The notes beneath the pieces were generated by a model, which saw only the letters and a program-made list of their open reading frames with translations, was not told the DNA's origin and did not search any database. Positions 49,801 to 58,419 of a DNA stretch of 64,000 bases are shown here, piece by piece. Origin of the DNA: Aquirufa ecclesiirivi (GTDB taxonomy: Bacteria; Bacteroidota; Bacteroidia; Cytophagales; Spirosomataceae); the NCBI RefSeq assembly GCF_011250515.1, contig NZ_JAANOP010000004.1, forward strand, positions 124,001-188,000, in the 5' to 3' direction. The position numbers were made by a program, and so were the translations under genes. Within the stretch, counting starts at the first letter, position 1, and the number at the start of each line of letters is the position of its first letter.

Positions 49801-52440
49801 ATGTCGGAACTAGGAGCGGAGCGTGCACGATTAAAAACTCGGAATGATAATAAAGGTTGGAAGAAGTGGGGGCCATATTTAACAGAAAGACAATGGGGTA
49901 CCGTACGTGAGGATTATTCAGCTCATGGAAATGCTTGGGATTCCATCACGCATGACATGGCGCGATCCAAGGCCTACCGTTGGGGGGAAGAAGGTATCGG
50001 TGGAATCTCGGATAATAAGCAGCATGTATGCTTTGCTTTTTCTTTTTGGAATCACAAAGATCATATTTTAAAGGAACGCTTTTTTGGTCTAACGGGTGGA
50101 GAATCTAACCATGGGGAGGATGTGAAGGAATTGTATTATTACGAGGATTCCACACCTACGCACTCCTACATGCGGATGAGTTATAAATACCCTCATCAAG
50201 CTTTCCCTTATCAAAAATTGATTGATGAAAGTAAAAAGAGGACTCGTTTAGAGCCTGAATATGAGTTATTGGATACCGGCATTTTTGATCGAAATGAATA
50301 TTTTGACATCAAAATGGAATATGCCAAAGCCGATGAGCAAGATATATTGATTCAAGTTACCGTAGAAAATAGGGCTAAAGTAGCAGCGCCTATTACGGTG
50401 TTACCCACCATTTGGTATCGCAATACTTGGTGTTGGGGATATGAAAATTACAAATACAAGCCCTTATTGACTGGAGTAGGTCATTCATTCATTGAAGTGG
50501 ACCATCGAGTAGTGGGTCGTTTTAAGCTATATGCAGAGAATGCAGATGAGTTTTTATTTTGTGATAATGAAACTAATTTTCGTCGCCTGCATGATTCGCC
50601 CAATCTGAGTCATTTTGTGAAAGATGGAATCAATGACTACATTGTCAATAAGGCTAAAAACACGATTAACCCAAATAATATAGGAAGTAAGGCGGCTGTT
50701 CGATTTTCGGCAAAAATTCCTGCGGGTGGTAAAAAAGTGTTCCGACTGCGATTGACGAGCCAATCCATGCAACATCCTTTTGAGGATTTTGATGCTGTTT
50801 ATTCATCCAGAATCAAAGAAGCTAATGACTTTTACGATGATATGCATGGCAATGTGAAAGAGGAAAAGTTGCGCGCTATACAACGCCAATCTTACGCGGG
50901 CATGTTGTGGACGAAGCAATGGTATTATTATAATGTATTTGAATGGATTAAAGGGGACCCATCCATGCCACCTCCGCATCCGAGTAGAAAGGTGGGAAGG
51001 AATAGTACGTGGCGACATATGTATGCGGCCAATATTTTATCCATGCCAGATAAGTGGGAGTATCCTTGGTTTGCAGCCTGGGATTTGGCATTTCATACCT
51101 TGCCTTTGGCTAGGCTAGATCCAGATTTTGCGAAACGTCAATTAGCGGTTATTCTGCGGGAATACTACATGCACCCTAATGGTCAAATTCCCGCTTATGA
51201 ATGGTCGTTTTCAGATGTGAATCCGCCCGTACATGCATGGGCTACCTGGAAAGTGTATGAGATAGATAAGCAGATGAATGGAGGCAAGGGCGACCTTACC
51301 TTTTTAGAAAGAATATTTCATAAGCTCTTGCTGAACTTCACTTGGTGGGTGAACCTGAAGGATGAAGGAGGAAATAATATTTTTGGAGGAGGCTTTTTGG
51401 GGATGGATAATATTGGAGTATTTGACCGATCGGCCACTTTACCTACGGGTGGGCATTTGGAACAAGCAGACGGAACTGGCTGGATGGCCATGTATAGTCT
51501 GAATATGTTACGAATTGCCTGTGAAATTTCTATTGAAAAGCCTGTCTACCAAGACATGGCTTCCAAATTTTTTGAGCACTTTTTGCACATTGCAGGAGCG
51601 ATGCAGGCCATTGGAGGCGACAAATTGAATCTGTGGGATGAGGATGATCAGTTTTACTATGACATGCTGCACAAAGAAGATGGCAATTTGATGTTATTGA
51701 AATTACGTTCCATGGTAGGTTTGATACCATTGTTTGCCGTAGAAGTATTGACCTCCGATATGTTGGAAAAACTGCCCCAGTTTAAAAGAAGGGTAGAATG
51801 GGTATTGAACAACCGACCAGATTTGGCCAATTTGATTTCTCGATGGTATGAACCTGGCAAGGGGGAAAGTCGATTGTTGTCGATATTACGCGGTCATCGT
51901 ATGAAAATGATTATGAAACGGATGTTTGATGAAACGGAATTTTTATCTGATTTTGGCATAAGAACTTTGTCGAAATACCATCAAGAACATCCTTATAAGT
52001 TTATTTATGATGGAGGAACGATTCAGGTGAATTATGATCCAGCGGAATCAACGGGTGATATGTTTGGGGGTAATTCCAATTGGCGTGGGCCTATTTGGTT
52101 CCCTATGAATTTCTTGATTATTGATTCTTTGAGAAAGTTCTCGGACTATTATGGAACGGATTATGAAGTCGAGTTCCCTACAAATTCTGGCGTGATGGTC
52201 AATATCAAAGATGCGGCTGAGGGAGTATCTAAGCGTTTGTTGGATTTATTTATTCCGAATAAAGAAGGAAGGATTCCAATGTACGGTAGTTATGAAAAGA
52301 TGCAAGAGGACGAGAATTTTAGGGAATCTATGTTGTTTTTTGAGTATTTCGATGGAGATACGGGTAAAGGTTTAGGAGCCAGTCATCAAACAGGCTGGAC
52401 AGGTTTAATTTCAGAAATAATACATCAATTATATGGATAA
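49801..52440 (+). CDS. MGH1-like/GH63-type glucosidase
   Basis: An 879-residue protein from the ATG at 49801 (MSELGAERARLKTRNDNKGWKK). The start KWGPYLTERQWGTVREDYS is typical of bacterial homologues of mannosyl-oligosaccharide glucosidase (GH63/MGH1). The (alpha/alpha)6 catalytic part includes WEYPWFAAWDLAFHTLPL, PAYEWSFSDVNPPVHAWA, GGFLGMDNIGVFDRS, GNSNWRGPIWFPMNFL and GASHQTGWTGL. No signal peptide, so it probably acts on cytoplasmic glucosides or trehalose-like sugars; the substrate is not determined. The upstream ATG at 49729 would add 24 residues of poor quality. The RidA gene starts 8 bp inside its end. Confidence 0.9.
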   Translation: MSELGAERARLKTRNDNKGWKKWGPYLTERQWGTVREDYSAHGNAWDSITHDMARSKAYRWGEEGIGGISDNKQHVCFAFSFWNHKDHILKERFFGLTGGESNHGEDVKELYYYEDSTPTHSYMRMSYKYPHQAFPYQKLIDESKKRTRLEPEYELLDTGIFDRNEYFDIKMEYAKADEQDILIQVTVENRAKVAAPITVLPTIWYRNTWCWGYENYKYKPLLTGVGHSFIEVDHRVVGRFKLYAENADEFLFCDNETNFRRLHDSPNLSHFVKDGINDYIVNKAKNTINPNNIGSKAAVRFSAKIPAGGKKVFRLRLTSQSMQHPFEDFDAVYSSRIKEANDFYDDMHGNVKEEKLRAIQRQSYAGMLWTKQWYYYNVFEWIKGDPSMPPPHPSRKVGRNSTWRHMYAANILSMPDKWEYPWFAAWDLAFHTLPLARLDPDFAKRQLAVILREYYMHPNGQIPAYEWSFSDVNPPVHAWATWKVYEIDKQMNGGKGDLTFLERIFHKLLLNFTWWVNLKDEGGNNIFGGGFLGMDNIGVFDRSATLPTGGHLEQADGTGWMAMYSLNMLRIACEISIEKPVYQDMASKFFEHFLHIAGAMQAIGGDKLNLWDEDDQFYYDMLHKEDGNLMLLKLRSMVGLIPLFAVEVLTSDMLEKLPQFKRRVEWVLNNRPDLANLISRWYEPGKGESRLLSILRGHRMKMIMKRMFDETEFLSDFGIRTLSKYHQEHPYKFIYDGGTIQVNYDPAESTGDMFGGNSNWRGPIWFPMNFLIIDSLRKFSDYYGTDYEVEFPTNSGVMVNIKDAAEGVSKRLLDLFIPNKEGRIPMYGSYEKMQEDENFRESMLFFEYFDGDTGKGLGASHQTGWTGLISEIIHQLYG

Positions 52441-52906
52441 GCGTACACCAGAAGAGAATTTTGCAGCCTTGAATTTGGCATTACCTCCAGCACCTAGTCC
52501 TTTGGGGGTTTATAAACCAGGGCTTCAAATGGGTGAATTATATTATGTTTCAGGTCATGGACCCGTGCAAACCAATGGTCAGCTGATTATTGGTAGGATT
52601 GGAGAGGCATTCACAATGGAGGAAGGTAAGGAGGCGGCTCAACAGGTTGGATTAACGATATTGGCCACCTTAAAAGCTCAATTAGGAAGTTTAGATCGAG
52701 TAAAACGGGTAGTTAAGGTGTTAGGAATGGTCAATTGCACCTCAGATTTTGAGCGTCATCCTTACATTATTAATGGATGTAGTGAGTTATTTGCTAAGGT
52801 TTGGGGAGAAGAAATGGGTATCGGGGTGAGAAGTGCTGTGGGGATGGGAACATTGCCTGACAATATACCCGTGGAGATTGAGGCCTTGTTTGAATTACAT
52901 CAATAA
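52433..52906 (+). CDS. RidA family protein (YjgF/UK114)
   Basis: A 157-residue RidA-like protein of the longer clade with GHGPVQTNGQ and RSAVGMGTLPDNIPVEIEAL, the C-terminal Arg/Glu signature for 2-aminoacrylate or imine hydrolysis. Such proteins remove reactive enamines made by PLP enzymes. The trimeric fold is expected. It overlaps the GH63-like gene by 8 bp, so the two are translationally linked, an odd functional pair. The palindrome at 52936-52970 follows. Confidence 0.88.
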   Translation: MDKRTPEENFAALNLALPPAPSPLGVYKPGLQMGELYYVSGHGPVQTNGQLIIGRIGEAFTMEEGKEAAQQVGLTILATLKAQLGSLDRVKRVVKVLGMVNCTSDFERHPYIINGCSELFAKVWGEEMGIGVRSAVGMGTLPDNIPVEIEALFELHQ

Positions 52907-52935
52907 GTTGATTTTTATTTTTGATTTTTCCCGTT

Positions 52936-52970
52936 TAGATTTGTCAACTTTGTCAAAGTTGACAAATCTA
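52936..52970. repeat. Palindrome TAGATTTGTCAACTTT...
   Basis: A 35-bp perfect or near-perfect palindrome with the same GATTTGTCAACTTT arms as 34906-34936. It lies between the convergent ridA and nadA genes and may act as a terminator or as a repeat-sequence hairpin. The rest of the gap (52971-53075) shows CCCCAA-type simple sequence only. Confidence 0.8.
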
Positions 52971-53075
52971 GGTGCCATCCCCCGCCGCCACAACCGTTCA
53001 CTTAATTCCCCAACCAATCCCTTAATTCCCCAAGCAGTCAGTAGCTTAAGGACCACCAAACTCTTTTATTAATTT

Positions 53076-54062
53076 TTACTTGGAAATTTCCAACATCGCT
53101 TTTAAGGCCTTATAAGCTGGAATACGTATTTCTTCTCTCAAGTGAATTTCTGGTAGTTCGTAGTACAAGGCATTGTACAATTTTTCTAGGGTATTCATTT
53201 TCATATAAGGACATTCGCTGCAAGCACATGAGTTTTGCTCATTGGCAGGCGCAGGAATTAAGTGCTTATTCGGAACAGCCATTTTCATCTTATGTAAAAT
53301 GCCTGCTTCGGTAGCCACAATGAAGGTTTGTCGCTCTGATTTTTCTACATAATTCAATAAGGCGGTGGTGCTACCTACATAATCAGCTTCCCGCAAAATC
53401 ATCTCCTTGCACTCTGGATGAGCAATCAATAGCGCATCTGGGAATTCAACACGCAATTTTTTCAACTTTTCCAATGAAATGTCAATGTGTACCATGCACG
53501 CACCTTCCCACAAAATCAACTCTCTACCTGTTTTATGGGCAACATACCTCCCCAAATTAGCATCTGGGGCAAAGATGATTTCCTGATCATTCGGAATTGA
53601 TTCCACCACTTGTACGGCATTGGATGAGGTACAAATAATGTCTGTCATCGCTTTAATTTCGGCTGAGCAATTGATATAACTCACAACCACGGCATTCGGA
53701 TGCTTGGCTTTTAATGCTGCGAATTCTACAACAGGAACCGAATCAGCTAAGGAACAGCCTGCATTGAAGTCCGGAACAACGACTTTCTTGCTAGGATTTA
53801 AAATCTTGGCAGTCTCACCCATGAAATGCACCCCACAAAATACGATTAAATCGGCCGTTGTTTTTTCTGCAGCTTGTGATAAACCTAAGCTATCTCCTAC
53901 AAAATCAGCCAATTCTTGAATGTCCCCATCAACATAGTAATGAGCCAAAATCACGGCATTTTTTTCCGCTTTTAATTTTTTGATGGCTTCAATTAATTCC
54001 GGTCCCTTTGGGGCGGATCTACTGATATAACCAACTTCTGCTGCTTCTTCCGTTAAATTCAT
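53076..54062 (-). CDS. nadA: Quinolinate synthase
   Basis: A 328-residue 4Fe-4S enzyme. It condenses iminoaspartate (from NadB) with dihydroxyacetone phosphate. Motifs: VILAHYYVDGDIQELADFVG, FCGVHFMGETAKIL, DFNAGCSLADSVP, CTSSNAVQVV, FAPDANLGRY, HPEC, the GSTTALLNYV stretch and the C-terminal ECPYMKMNTLEKL. Three conserved Cys for the cluster are present. Its iron-sulfur need links it functionally to the Mrp/Nfu pair. It overlaps nadC by 4 bp. Confidence 0.96.
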   Translation of the reverse strand: MNLTEEAAEVGYISRSAPKGPELIEAIKKLKAEKNAVILAHYYVDGDIQELADFVGDSLGLSQAAEKTTADLIVFCGVHFMGETAKILNPSKKVVVPDFNAGCSLADSVPVVEFAALKAKHPNAVVVSYINCSAEIKAMTDIICTSSNAVQVVESIPNDQEIIFAPDANLGRYVAHKTGRELILWEGACMVHIDISLEKLKKLRVEFPDALLIAHPECKEMILREADYVGSTTALLNYVEKSERQTFIVATEAGILHKMKMAVPNKHLIPAPANEQNSCACSECPYMKMNTLEKLYNALYYELPEIHLREEIRIPAYKALKAMLEISK

Positions 54063-54919
54063 GCTTTTTTTGCTTTTAAGCTAAGATCTAAACTCTTGAT
54101 TTGATGGGTTAATGCTCCCATTGATATATAGTCAACACCCGTTTCGCCATAGGCTCGCAAGGTCTTTTCTGTAATTCCTCCAGAAGCTTCTGTTATGAAT
54201 CTTCCGTTAATTCTTCTAATCGCATCTCGTAGACGGTCGGGACTGAAGTTGTCCAACATGATGCGCTGTACTCCACCAATGGCCAATACTTCATCTAACT
54301 CCGACTCATTTCTGACTTCAATTTCGATGGCTAATCCCAATTGATTCTTTTGGTTATAGGATATCGCTTGTTCTAATGCTGCTTTGATTCCACCGGCATA
54401 ATCGACATGGTTATCTTTGATTAAGATCATATCATATAGAGCAAAACGGTGATTCGTAGCTCCTCCTATCTTACAAGCCCACTTTTCAGCTATTCTGAAA
54501 TTGGGAGTCGTTTTACGGGTGTCTAATAATTGAGAACGAGTGCCATCCAGTAGATTGACCATACGTCTGGTATACGTGGCAATTCCCGACATTCTTTGCA
54601 TGCAGTTTAACACTAAACGCTCTGCTTTTAGAATCGATTGAGCATTTCCATGTACTTCTAATACGACTTGACCATGCTGGATACTTGCCCCATCTGTCAT
54701 AAAAGTTTGAACTTGTAATGCTGGATCTACCTCCTTAAAAATGTGCAAAGCCATTTCTACACCGGCTAATATCCCTTCATCCTTGACCAATAATTGTGCT
54801 TTTCCTTGGGCATCTTGATTCACTGTAGCCAATGAGGTATAATCTCCAGGGCCAACGTCCTCTTTCAAGGCAGCTTGAATAAAGGAGTGAATATGAATAG
54901 GATCCAGGTAGGCCAACAT
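54059..54919 (-). CDS. nadC: Nicotinate-nucleotide pyrophosphorylase (carboxylating)
   Basis: A 286-residue enzyme that turns quinolinate and PRPP into nicotinate mononucleotide, CO2 and PPi. Motifs: ALKEDVGPGDYTSLA, AERLVLNCMQRMSGIAT, LLDTRKTTPNFRIAEKWA, the GGATNHRFALYDMILIKDNH phosphate/PRPP site, EIEVRNESELDE, IMLDNF and EASGGITEKTLR. Normal length. It is transcribed with nadA (ATGA overlap). A TAAATTTG box at 54939-54946 may be its promoter. Confidence 0.97.
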   Translation of the reverse strand: MLAYLDPIHIHSFIQAALKEDVGPGDYTSLATVNQDAQGKAQLLVKDEGILAGVEMALHIFKEVDPALQVQTFMTDGASIQHGQVVLEVHGNAQSILKAERLVLNCMQRMSGIATYTRRMVNLLDGTRSQLLDTRKTTPNFRIAEKWACKIGGATNHRFALYDMILIKDNHVDYAGGIKAALEQAISYNQKNQLGLAIEIEVRNESELDEVLAIGGVQRIMLDNFSPDRLRDAIRRINGRFITEASGGITEKTLRAYGETGVDYISMGALTHQIKSLDLSLKAKKA

Positions 54920-54995
54920 GCTCAGGGGTTTTGTTTGACAAATTTACAAATTTTAATCTTATCCTGCGGGAAATGGAATTGTAAAAAAAATATCC

Positions 54996-55003
54996 TATTT
55001 TTG
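54996..55003 (+). promoter_or_regulatory. Putative -7 box of the gene before secDF
   Basis: TATTTTTG fits TAnnTTTG, 9 bp before the ATG at 55013. The short distance would give a very short leader. It rules out the longer reading that starts inside nadC. Confidence 0.45.
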
Positions 55004-55012
55004 CTCCCCATC

Positions 55013-55366
55013 ATGCAAAAGAAGGTCAACTTTTTTCAATTGTTTTTATTTCTACCCGTCCTGTTTTGGTTGGTAGCGAATCCTATTTCTCTGTTTTCAG
55101 CAGAAAAGGATTTAGTGAAAACAGATAAAAAGTACCCAACAAGCAAAAAAGAATCCACTCCTGAAACGGTCGTAAAAGCAGAACAGCCTGTATATCAGGT
55201 AAGTAGTAATTTGCAATTTGATTTCCCTTCGGATTGGGCCTTTCAGCAAATCAGTTTTCCTAGTTTTCAGGAAACCTTGCATGCCATTAAATTACCTACT
55301 TCTTTGCCACGTGCTCAAATTCTGAGCATACTATTTACTCAATACATAGCCACTCTGGCCCCTTGA
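55013..55366 (+). CDS. Small secreted or membrane protein of unknown function
   Basis: A 117-residue protein from the ATG at 55013 (MQKKVNFFQLFLFLPVLFWL). The hydrophobic N-terminus is a signal peptide or anchor, cut perhaps after NPISLFSA. A Lys/Thr/Glu-rich linker follows, then a compact end domain (NLQFDFPSDWAFQQISFPSF... to ATLAP). It lies 60 bp before secDF on the same strand, so it may be co-expressed with the Sec accessory protein. Family not recognised. Confidence 0.6.
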   Translation: MQKKVNFFQLFLFLPVLFWLVANPISLFSAEKDLVKTDKKYPTSKKESTPETVVKAEQPVYQVSSNLQFDFPSDWAFQQISFPSFQETLHAIKLPTSLPRAQILSILFTQYIATLAP

Positions 55367-55426
55367 GAATTGTCTAGTAATTTGGACGATTATATTCTTA
55401 TTCCATTTCATTTTTAATTTAAAATT

Positions 55427-58354
55427 ATGCGTTACAAAAGTGCCATTATATGGCTGTCTACGATTATTTCAGCCCTATGTATCTTTTTCCTTTCCTTTAC
55501 TTGGAAAGCGAATCAATTACGTGATCAAGCTATTTCATATGCCACTGCTAAAGATGGTAAGTATGATCCAGCAAAACGTTTGCGTTTCATCGATTCACTT
55601 TGGAAGCAACCTGTTTATTTAGGTTATACATTTCAAGAGGTGACTCAATATGCCTTACAGAAAGGTCTAGACCTTGAAGGAGGTTTACATGCGGTATTGG
55701 AAGTTTCACCCGACGAAATTTTACGTGCCTTATCTGGAAAGAGTAATGACCCGACATTTGAGAAAGCCATTGCCGAGGCAGCGAAACAACAGTTGAACTC
55801 AACGCTACCTTTCAATGAGTTATTTTATGCTGCATTTGCTAAAATTGCGCCGAATCAAAGTTTAGCTTCTGTTTTTGCAAACTCGGTTAACCGTGGTAAA
55901 ATCAGTTCTAGCACCTCAGACTCTCAAGTGAAGAAAGTGATTAATGCAGAGATTGATGGTGCTGTGGACCGTGTGTACAAAATCATCCAAGCTCGTATTG
56001 ACAAATTTGGCGTTGCTAACCCAAATATTCAGCGTTTGCCAGGTTCTAACCGTATTCAGGTAGAACTTCCAGGTGTAGATAATCCAGAGCGTGCTCGTAA
56101 ATTATTATCAGGAGCTGCGAAATTAGAGTTTATTGAGTGCTATGAATTGAACGAATATGGTGCCGGCTTAAATGCCTTAGGCGCTTTGTTGGAGCAAGAA
56201 ACAAAAGCACCGGTAGCAGCGGCAAGTACCCCTACTGCAGCTAGTAAAGATACTTCAGCAAATGCATTGGCTTCTCAATTGACATCTTCTCCAAAAGCGG
56301 ATTCAGGAAAAGCAAAGGCTGATACAGCCGCGGGTAATGCTTTGACTAAATTATTTGTTCAAATGGGGAATGGTATTGGCGTATATCGTAAAGATACAGC
56401 TCGCGTAAATGCCTTATTCCGTCGTCCAGAAGTTAAAAGTTTCTTCCCAGCTAATTTATCATTTGCTTGGTCAGCCAAAGGTACTCCAGCTACGAATGGT
56501 GATGAAATTTTGAGTTTGGAAGCATTGAAAAAAGGTGAAGGACAATCTGCTCCATTAGAAGGAGATGTGATTACCGATGCCGCTCAAGATTTTGATCAAA
56601 CAGGTCGTGCCGAAGTAACCATGTCCATGAATGGAACTGGTGCTCGTATTTGGAAAAACTTAACTGGCGCTAATGTGGGCCGTCGTATTGCTATCGTATT
56701 AGATGGTTATGTGTATTCAGCTCCCGTAATCAATGGTGAGATTCCAGGTGGTCGTTCTTCTATTTCAGGGAATTTCACAGTAGAAGAAGCTAAAGACTTA
56801 GCTAATGTGTTGAAAGCAGGTAAATTACCAGCTCCTACACGTATTGTAGAAGATGCATTCATCGGACCATCTTTAGGTGATGAAGCTATAAACCAAGGGT
56901 ATTTATCCATGGCATTAGGTTTATTATTAGTGATCATCTTCATGGTGGGTTACTATGGTACTCCAGGTTGGATGGCTAATTTGTCTTTGTTCTTCAACTT
57001 ATTCTTTATTGCAGGAGTTTTGGTTCAAATCCAAGCTTCTTTGACTTTGCCGGGTATTGCTGGTATCGTGTTGACTTTAGGAATGGCAGTAGATGCAAAC
57101 GTATTGATCAACGAGCGTATTCGAGAAGAATTGCGTAAAGGCAAAGGCTTATTAGAATCTATTAACTTAGGTTATGAGAAAGCTTTAAGTGCCATTTTGG
57201 ATGGTAACATAACGACGGTATTAGTCGGTGTCATCTTGATTATTTTCGGTTCCGGTTCTGTCAAAGGATTTGGAGTTACACTTTGTATTGGTTTGATTAC
57301 TTCCGTATTTACTGCCGTATACTTATCACACATCTTCATCGATTGGATGGCTAAACGTGCCATTAAAGCTGGTAAAGAAAAAGAAATGACCTTTGAGACA
57401 TTTATTTCTAAAGATCTTTTCAAAGGCATGAATTTTGATTTTATCGGAAAGCGTAAATATTCTTATTGGTTTTCTTGGGGTTTAATTACAGTAGGAGCTA
57501 TTGTATTGTTTATGCAAGGTGGATTCAACCTAGGTGTAGACTTTAAAGGTGGTCGTTCTTATGTGGTGGAATTCTCCAAACCAGTAGAAGCAGGTTTAGT
57601 AAAAGAAGCATTGAAAGATGATTTCAATGGTGTTGGTTCAGAAGTAAAGACATATAATGGTCAAACTAAACTGAAGGTGACTACCTCATATTTGGTCGAA
57701 GATGAATCTATTCAAGCGAATCAAACGGTGAGAACAGCCTTAGAAAAAGGATTAAGTGAGTTTTCAGCAAGCAATCCTACGATTGTATCCGAATCCAAGG
57801 TTGGTGCAACGGTTGCAGATGATATTTTGACCCAATCTTTTGTGTCAATTTTCTATGCATTGATTGCCATCTTCGTTTACATTTTGATTCGTTTCCGCAA
57901 ATGGCAGTACTCTTTAGGAGGTATCATTGCCTTGTTACACGATACATTCGTGGTGTTAGGTATGGTAGGTATCGTTCGTTTGTTTGGTTTTGAATTAGAG
58001 GTAGACCAAGTATTCATTGCCGCAATTTTGACGGTAATTGGTTATTCCATCAATGATACCGTGGTTGTATTTGACCGTATTCGTGAGGAAATTGGTGTAA
58101 ATCCTGATTTAGGAAATAAGCCATTGATGATTAAAACCATCAACGAGTCGATTAACCATACCATGTCGCGTACCGTTATGACAGCTACCACCGTATTCTT
58201 AGTAGTAACAGTCTTGTTATTCTTTGGTGGGGAAGTCTTGAGAGGATTCTCTTTCGCCATGTTTATTGGTGTTGTATTTGGTGCATATTCTTCTATATTT
58301 GTAGCTGCACCTATTGTAATCGACTTAGGTACGTCGAAAAAAGAAAAGAAATAA
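55427..58354 (+). CDS. secDF: Bifunctional protein translocase subunit SecDF
   Basis: A 975-residue natural fusion of SecD and SecF, as usual in Bacteroidota. SecD half: an N-terminal helix, then GLDLEGGLHAVLEV, the large periplasmic P1 domain with an Ala/Ser/Lys-rich insert near residues 265-305, AQDFDQTGRAEVTM, DGYVYSAPVING, and AGIVLTLGMAVDANVLINERIREEL. SecF half: FKGGRSYVVEF, ILIRFRKWQYSLGGIIALLHDT and VIGYSINDTVVVFDRIREE. It uses the proton gradient to pull exported proteins through SecYEG. The C-terminus ends with a Lys-rich tail. A terminator follows 10 bp after the stop. Confidence 0.96.
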   Translation: MRYKSAIIWLSTIISALCIFFLSFTWKANQLRDQAISYATAKDGKYDPAKRLRFIDSLWKQPVYLGYTFQEVTQYALQKGLDLEGGLHAVLEVSPDEILRALSGKSNDPTFEKAIAEAAKQQLNSTLPFNELFYAAFAKIAPNQSLASVFANSVNRGKISSSTSDSQVKKVINAEIDGAVDRVYKIIQARIDKFGVANPNIQRLPGSNRIQVELPGVDNPERARKLLSGAAKLEFIECYELNEYGAGLNALGALLEQETKAPVAAASTPTAASKDTSANALASQLTSSPKADSGKAKADTAAGNALTKLFVQMGNGIGVYRKDTARVNALFRRPEVKSFFPANLSFAWSAKGTPATNGDEILSLEALKKGEGQSAPLEGDVITDAAQDFDQTGRAEVTMSMNGTGARIWKNLTGANVGRRIAIVLDGYVYSAPVINGEIPGGRSSISGNFTVEEAKDLANVLKAGKLPAPTRIVEDAFIGPSLGDEAINQGYLSMALGLLLVIIFMVGYYGTPGWMANLSLFFNLFFIAGVLVQIQASLTLPGIAGIVLTLGMAVDANVLINERIREELRKGKGLLESINLGYEKALSAILDGNITTVLVGVILIIFGSGSVKGFGVTLCIGLITSVFTAVYLSHIFIDWMAKRAIKAGKEKEMTFETFISKDLFKGMNFDFIGKRKYSYWFSWGLITVGAIVLFMQGGFNLGVDFKGGRSYVVEFSKPVEAGLVKEALKDDFNGVGSEVKTYNGQTKLKVTTSYLVEDESIQANQTVRTALEKGLSEFSASNPTIVSESKVGATVADDILTQSFVSIFYALIAIFVYILIRFRKWQYSLGGIIALLHDTFVVLGMVGIVRLFGFELEVDQVFIAAILTVIGYSINDTVVVFDRIREEIGVNPDLGNKPLMIKTINESINHTMSRTVMTATTVFLVVTVLLFFGGEVLRGFSFAMFIGVVFGAYSSIFVAAPIVIDLGTSKKEKK

Positions 58355-58363
58355 ATTCATTAG

Positions 58364-58391
58364 GCCGGTGCAAAAATTGCACCGGCTTTTT
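58364..58391 (+). terminator. Rho-independent terminator of secDF
   Basis: GCCGGTGCAA and TTGCACCGGC form a perfect 10-bp stem with a 3-nt loop, followed by TTTTT. It starts 10 bp after the secDF stop. Confidence 0.9.
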
Positions 58392-58419
58392 AATGATTTC
58401 CATTTAAAAATTTGATGCT

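Noticed and set aside
54875-55012. Longer start for the small gene before secDF, overlapping nadC
   Set aside because: The extension lies in antisense of nadC and upstream of a likely -7 box; the ATG at 55013 begins a proper signal sequence.
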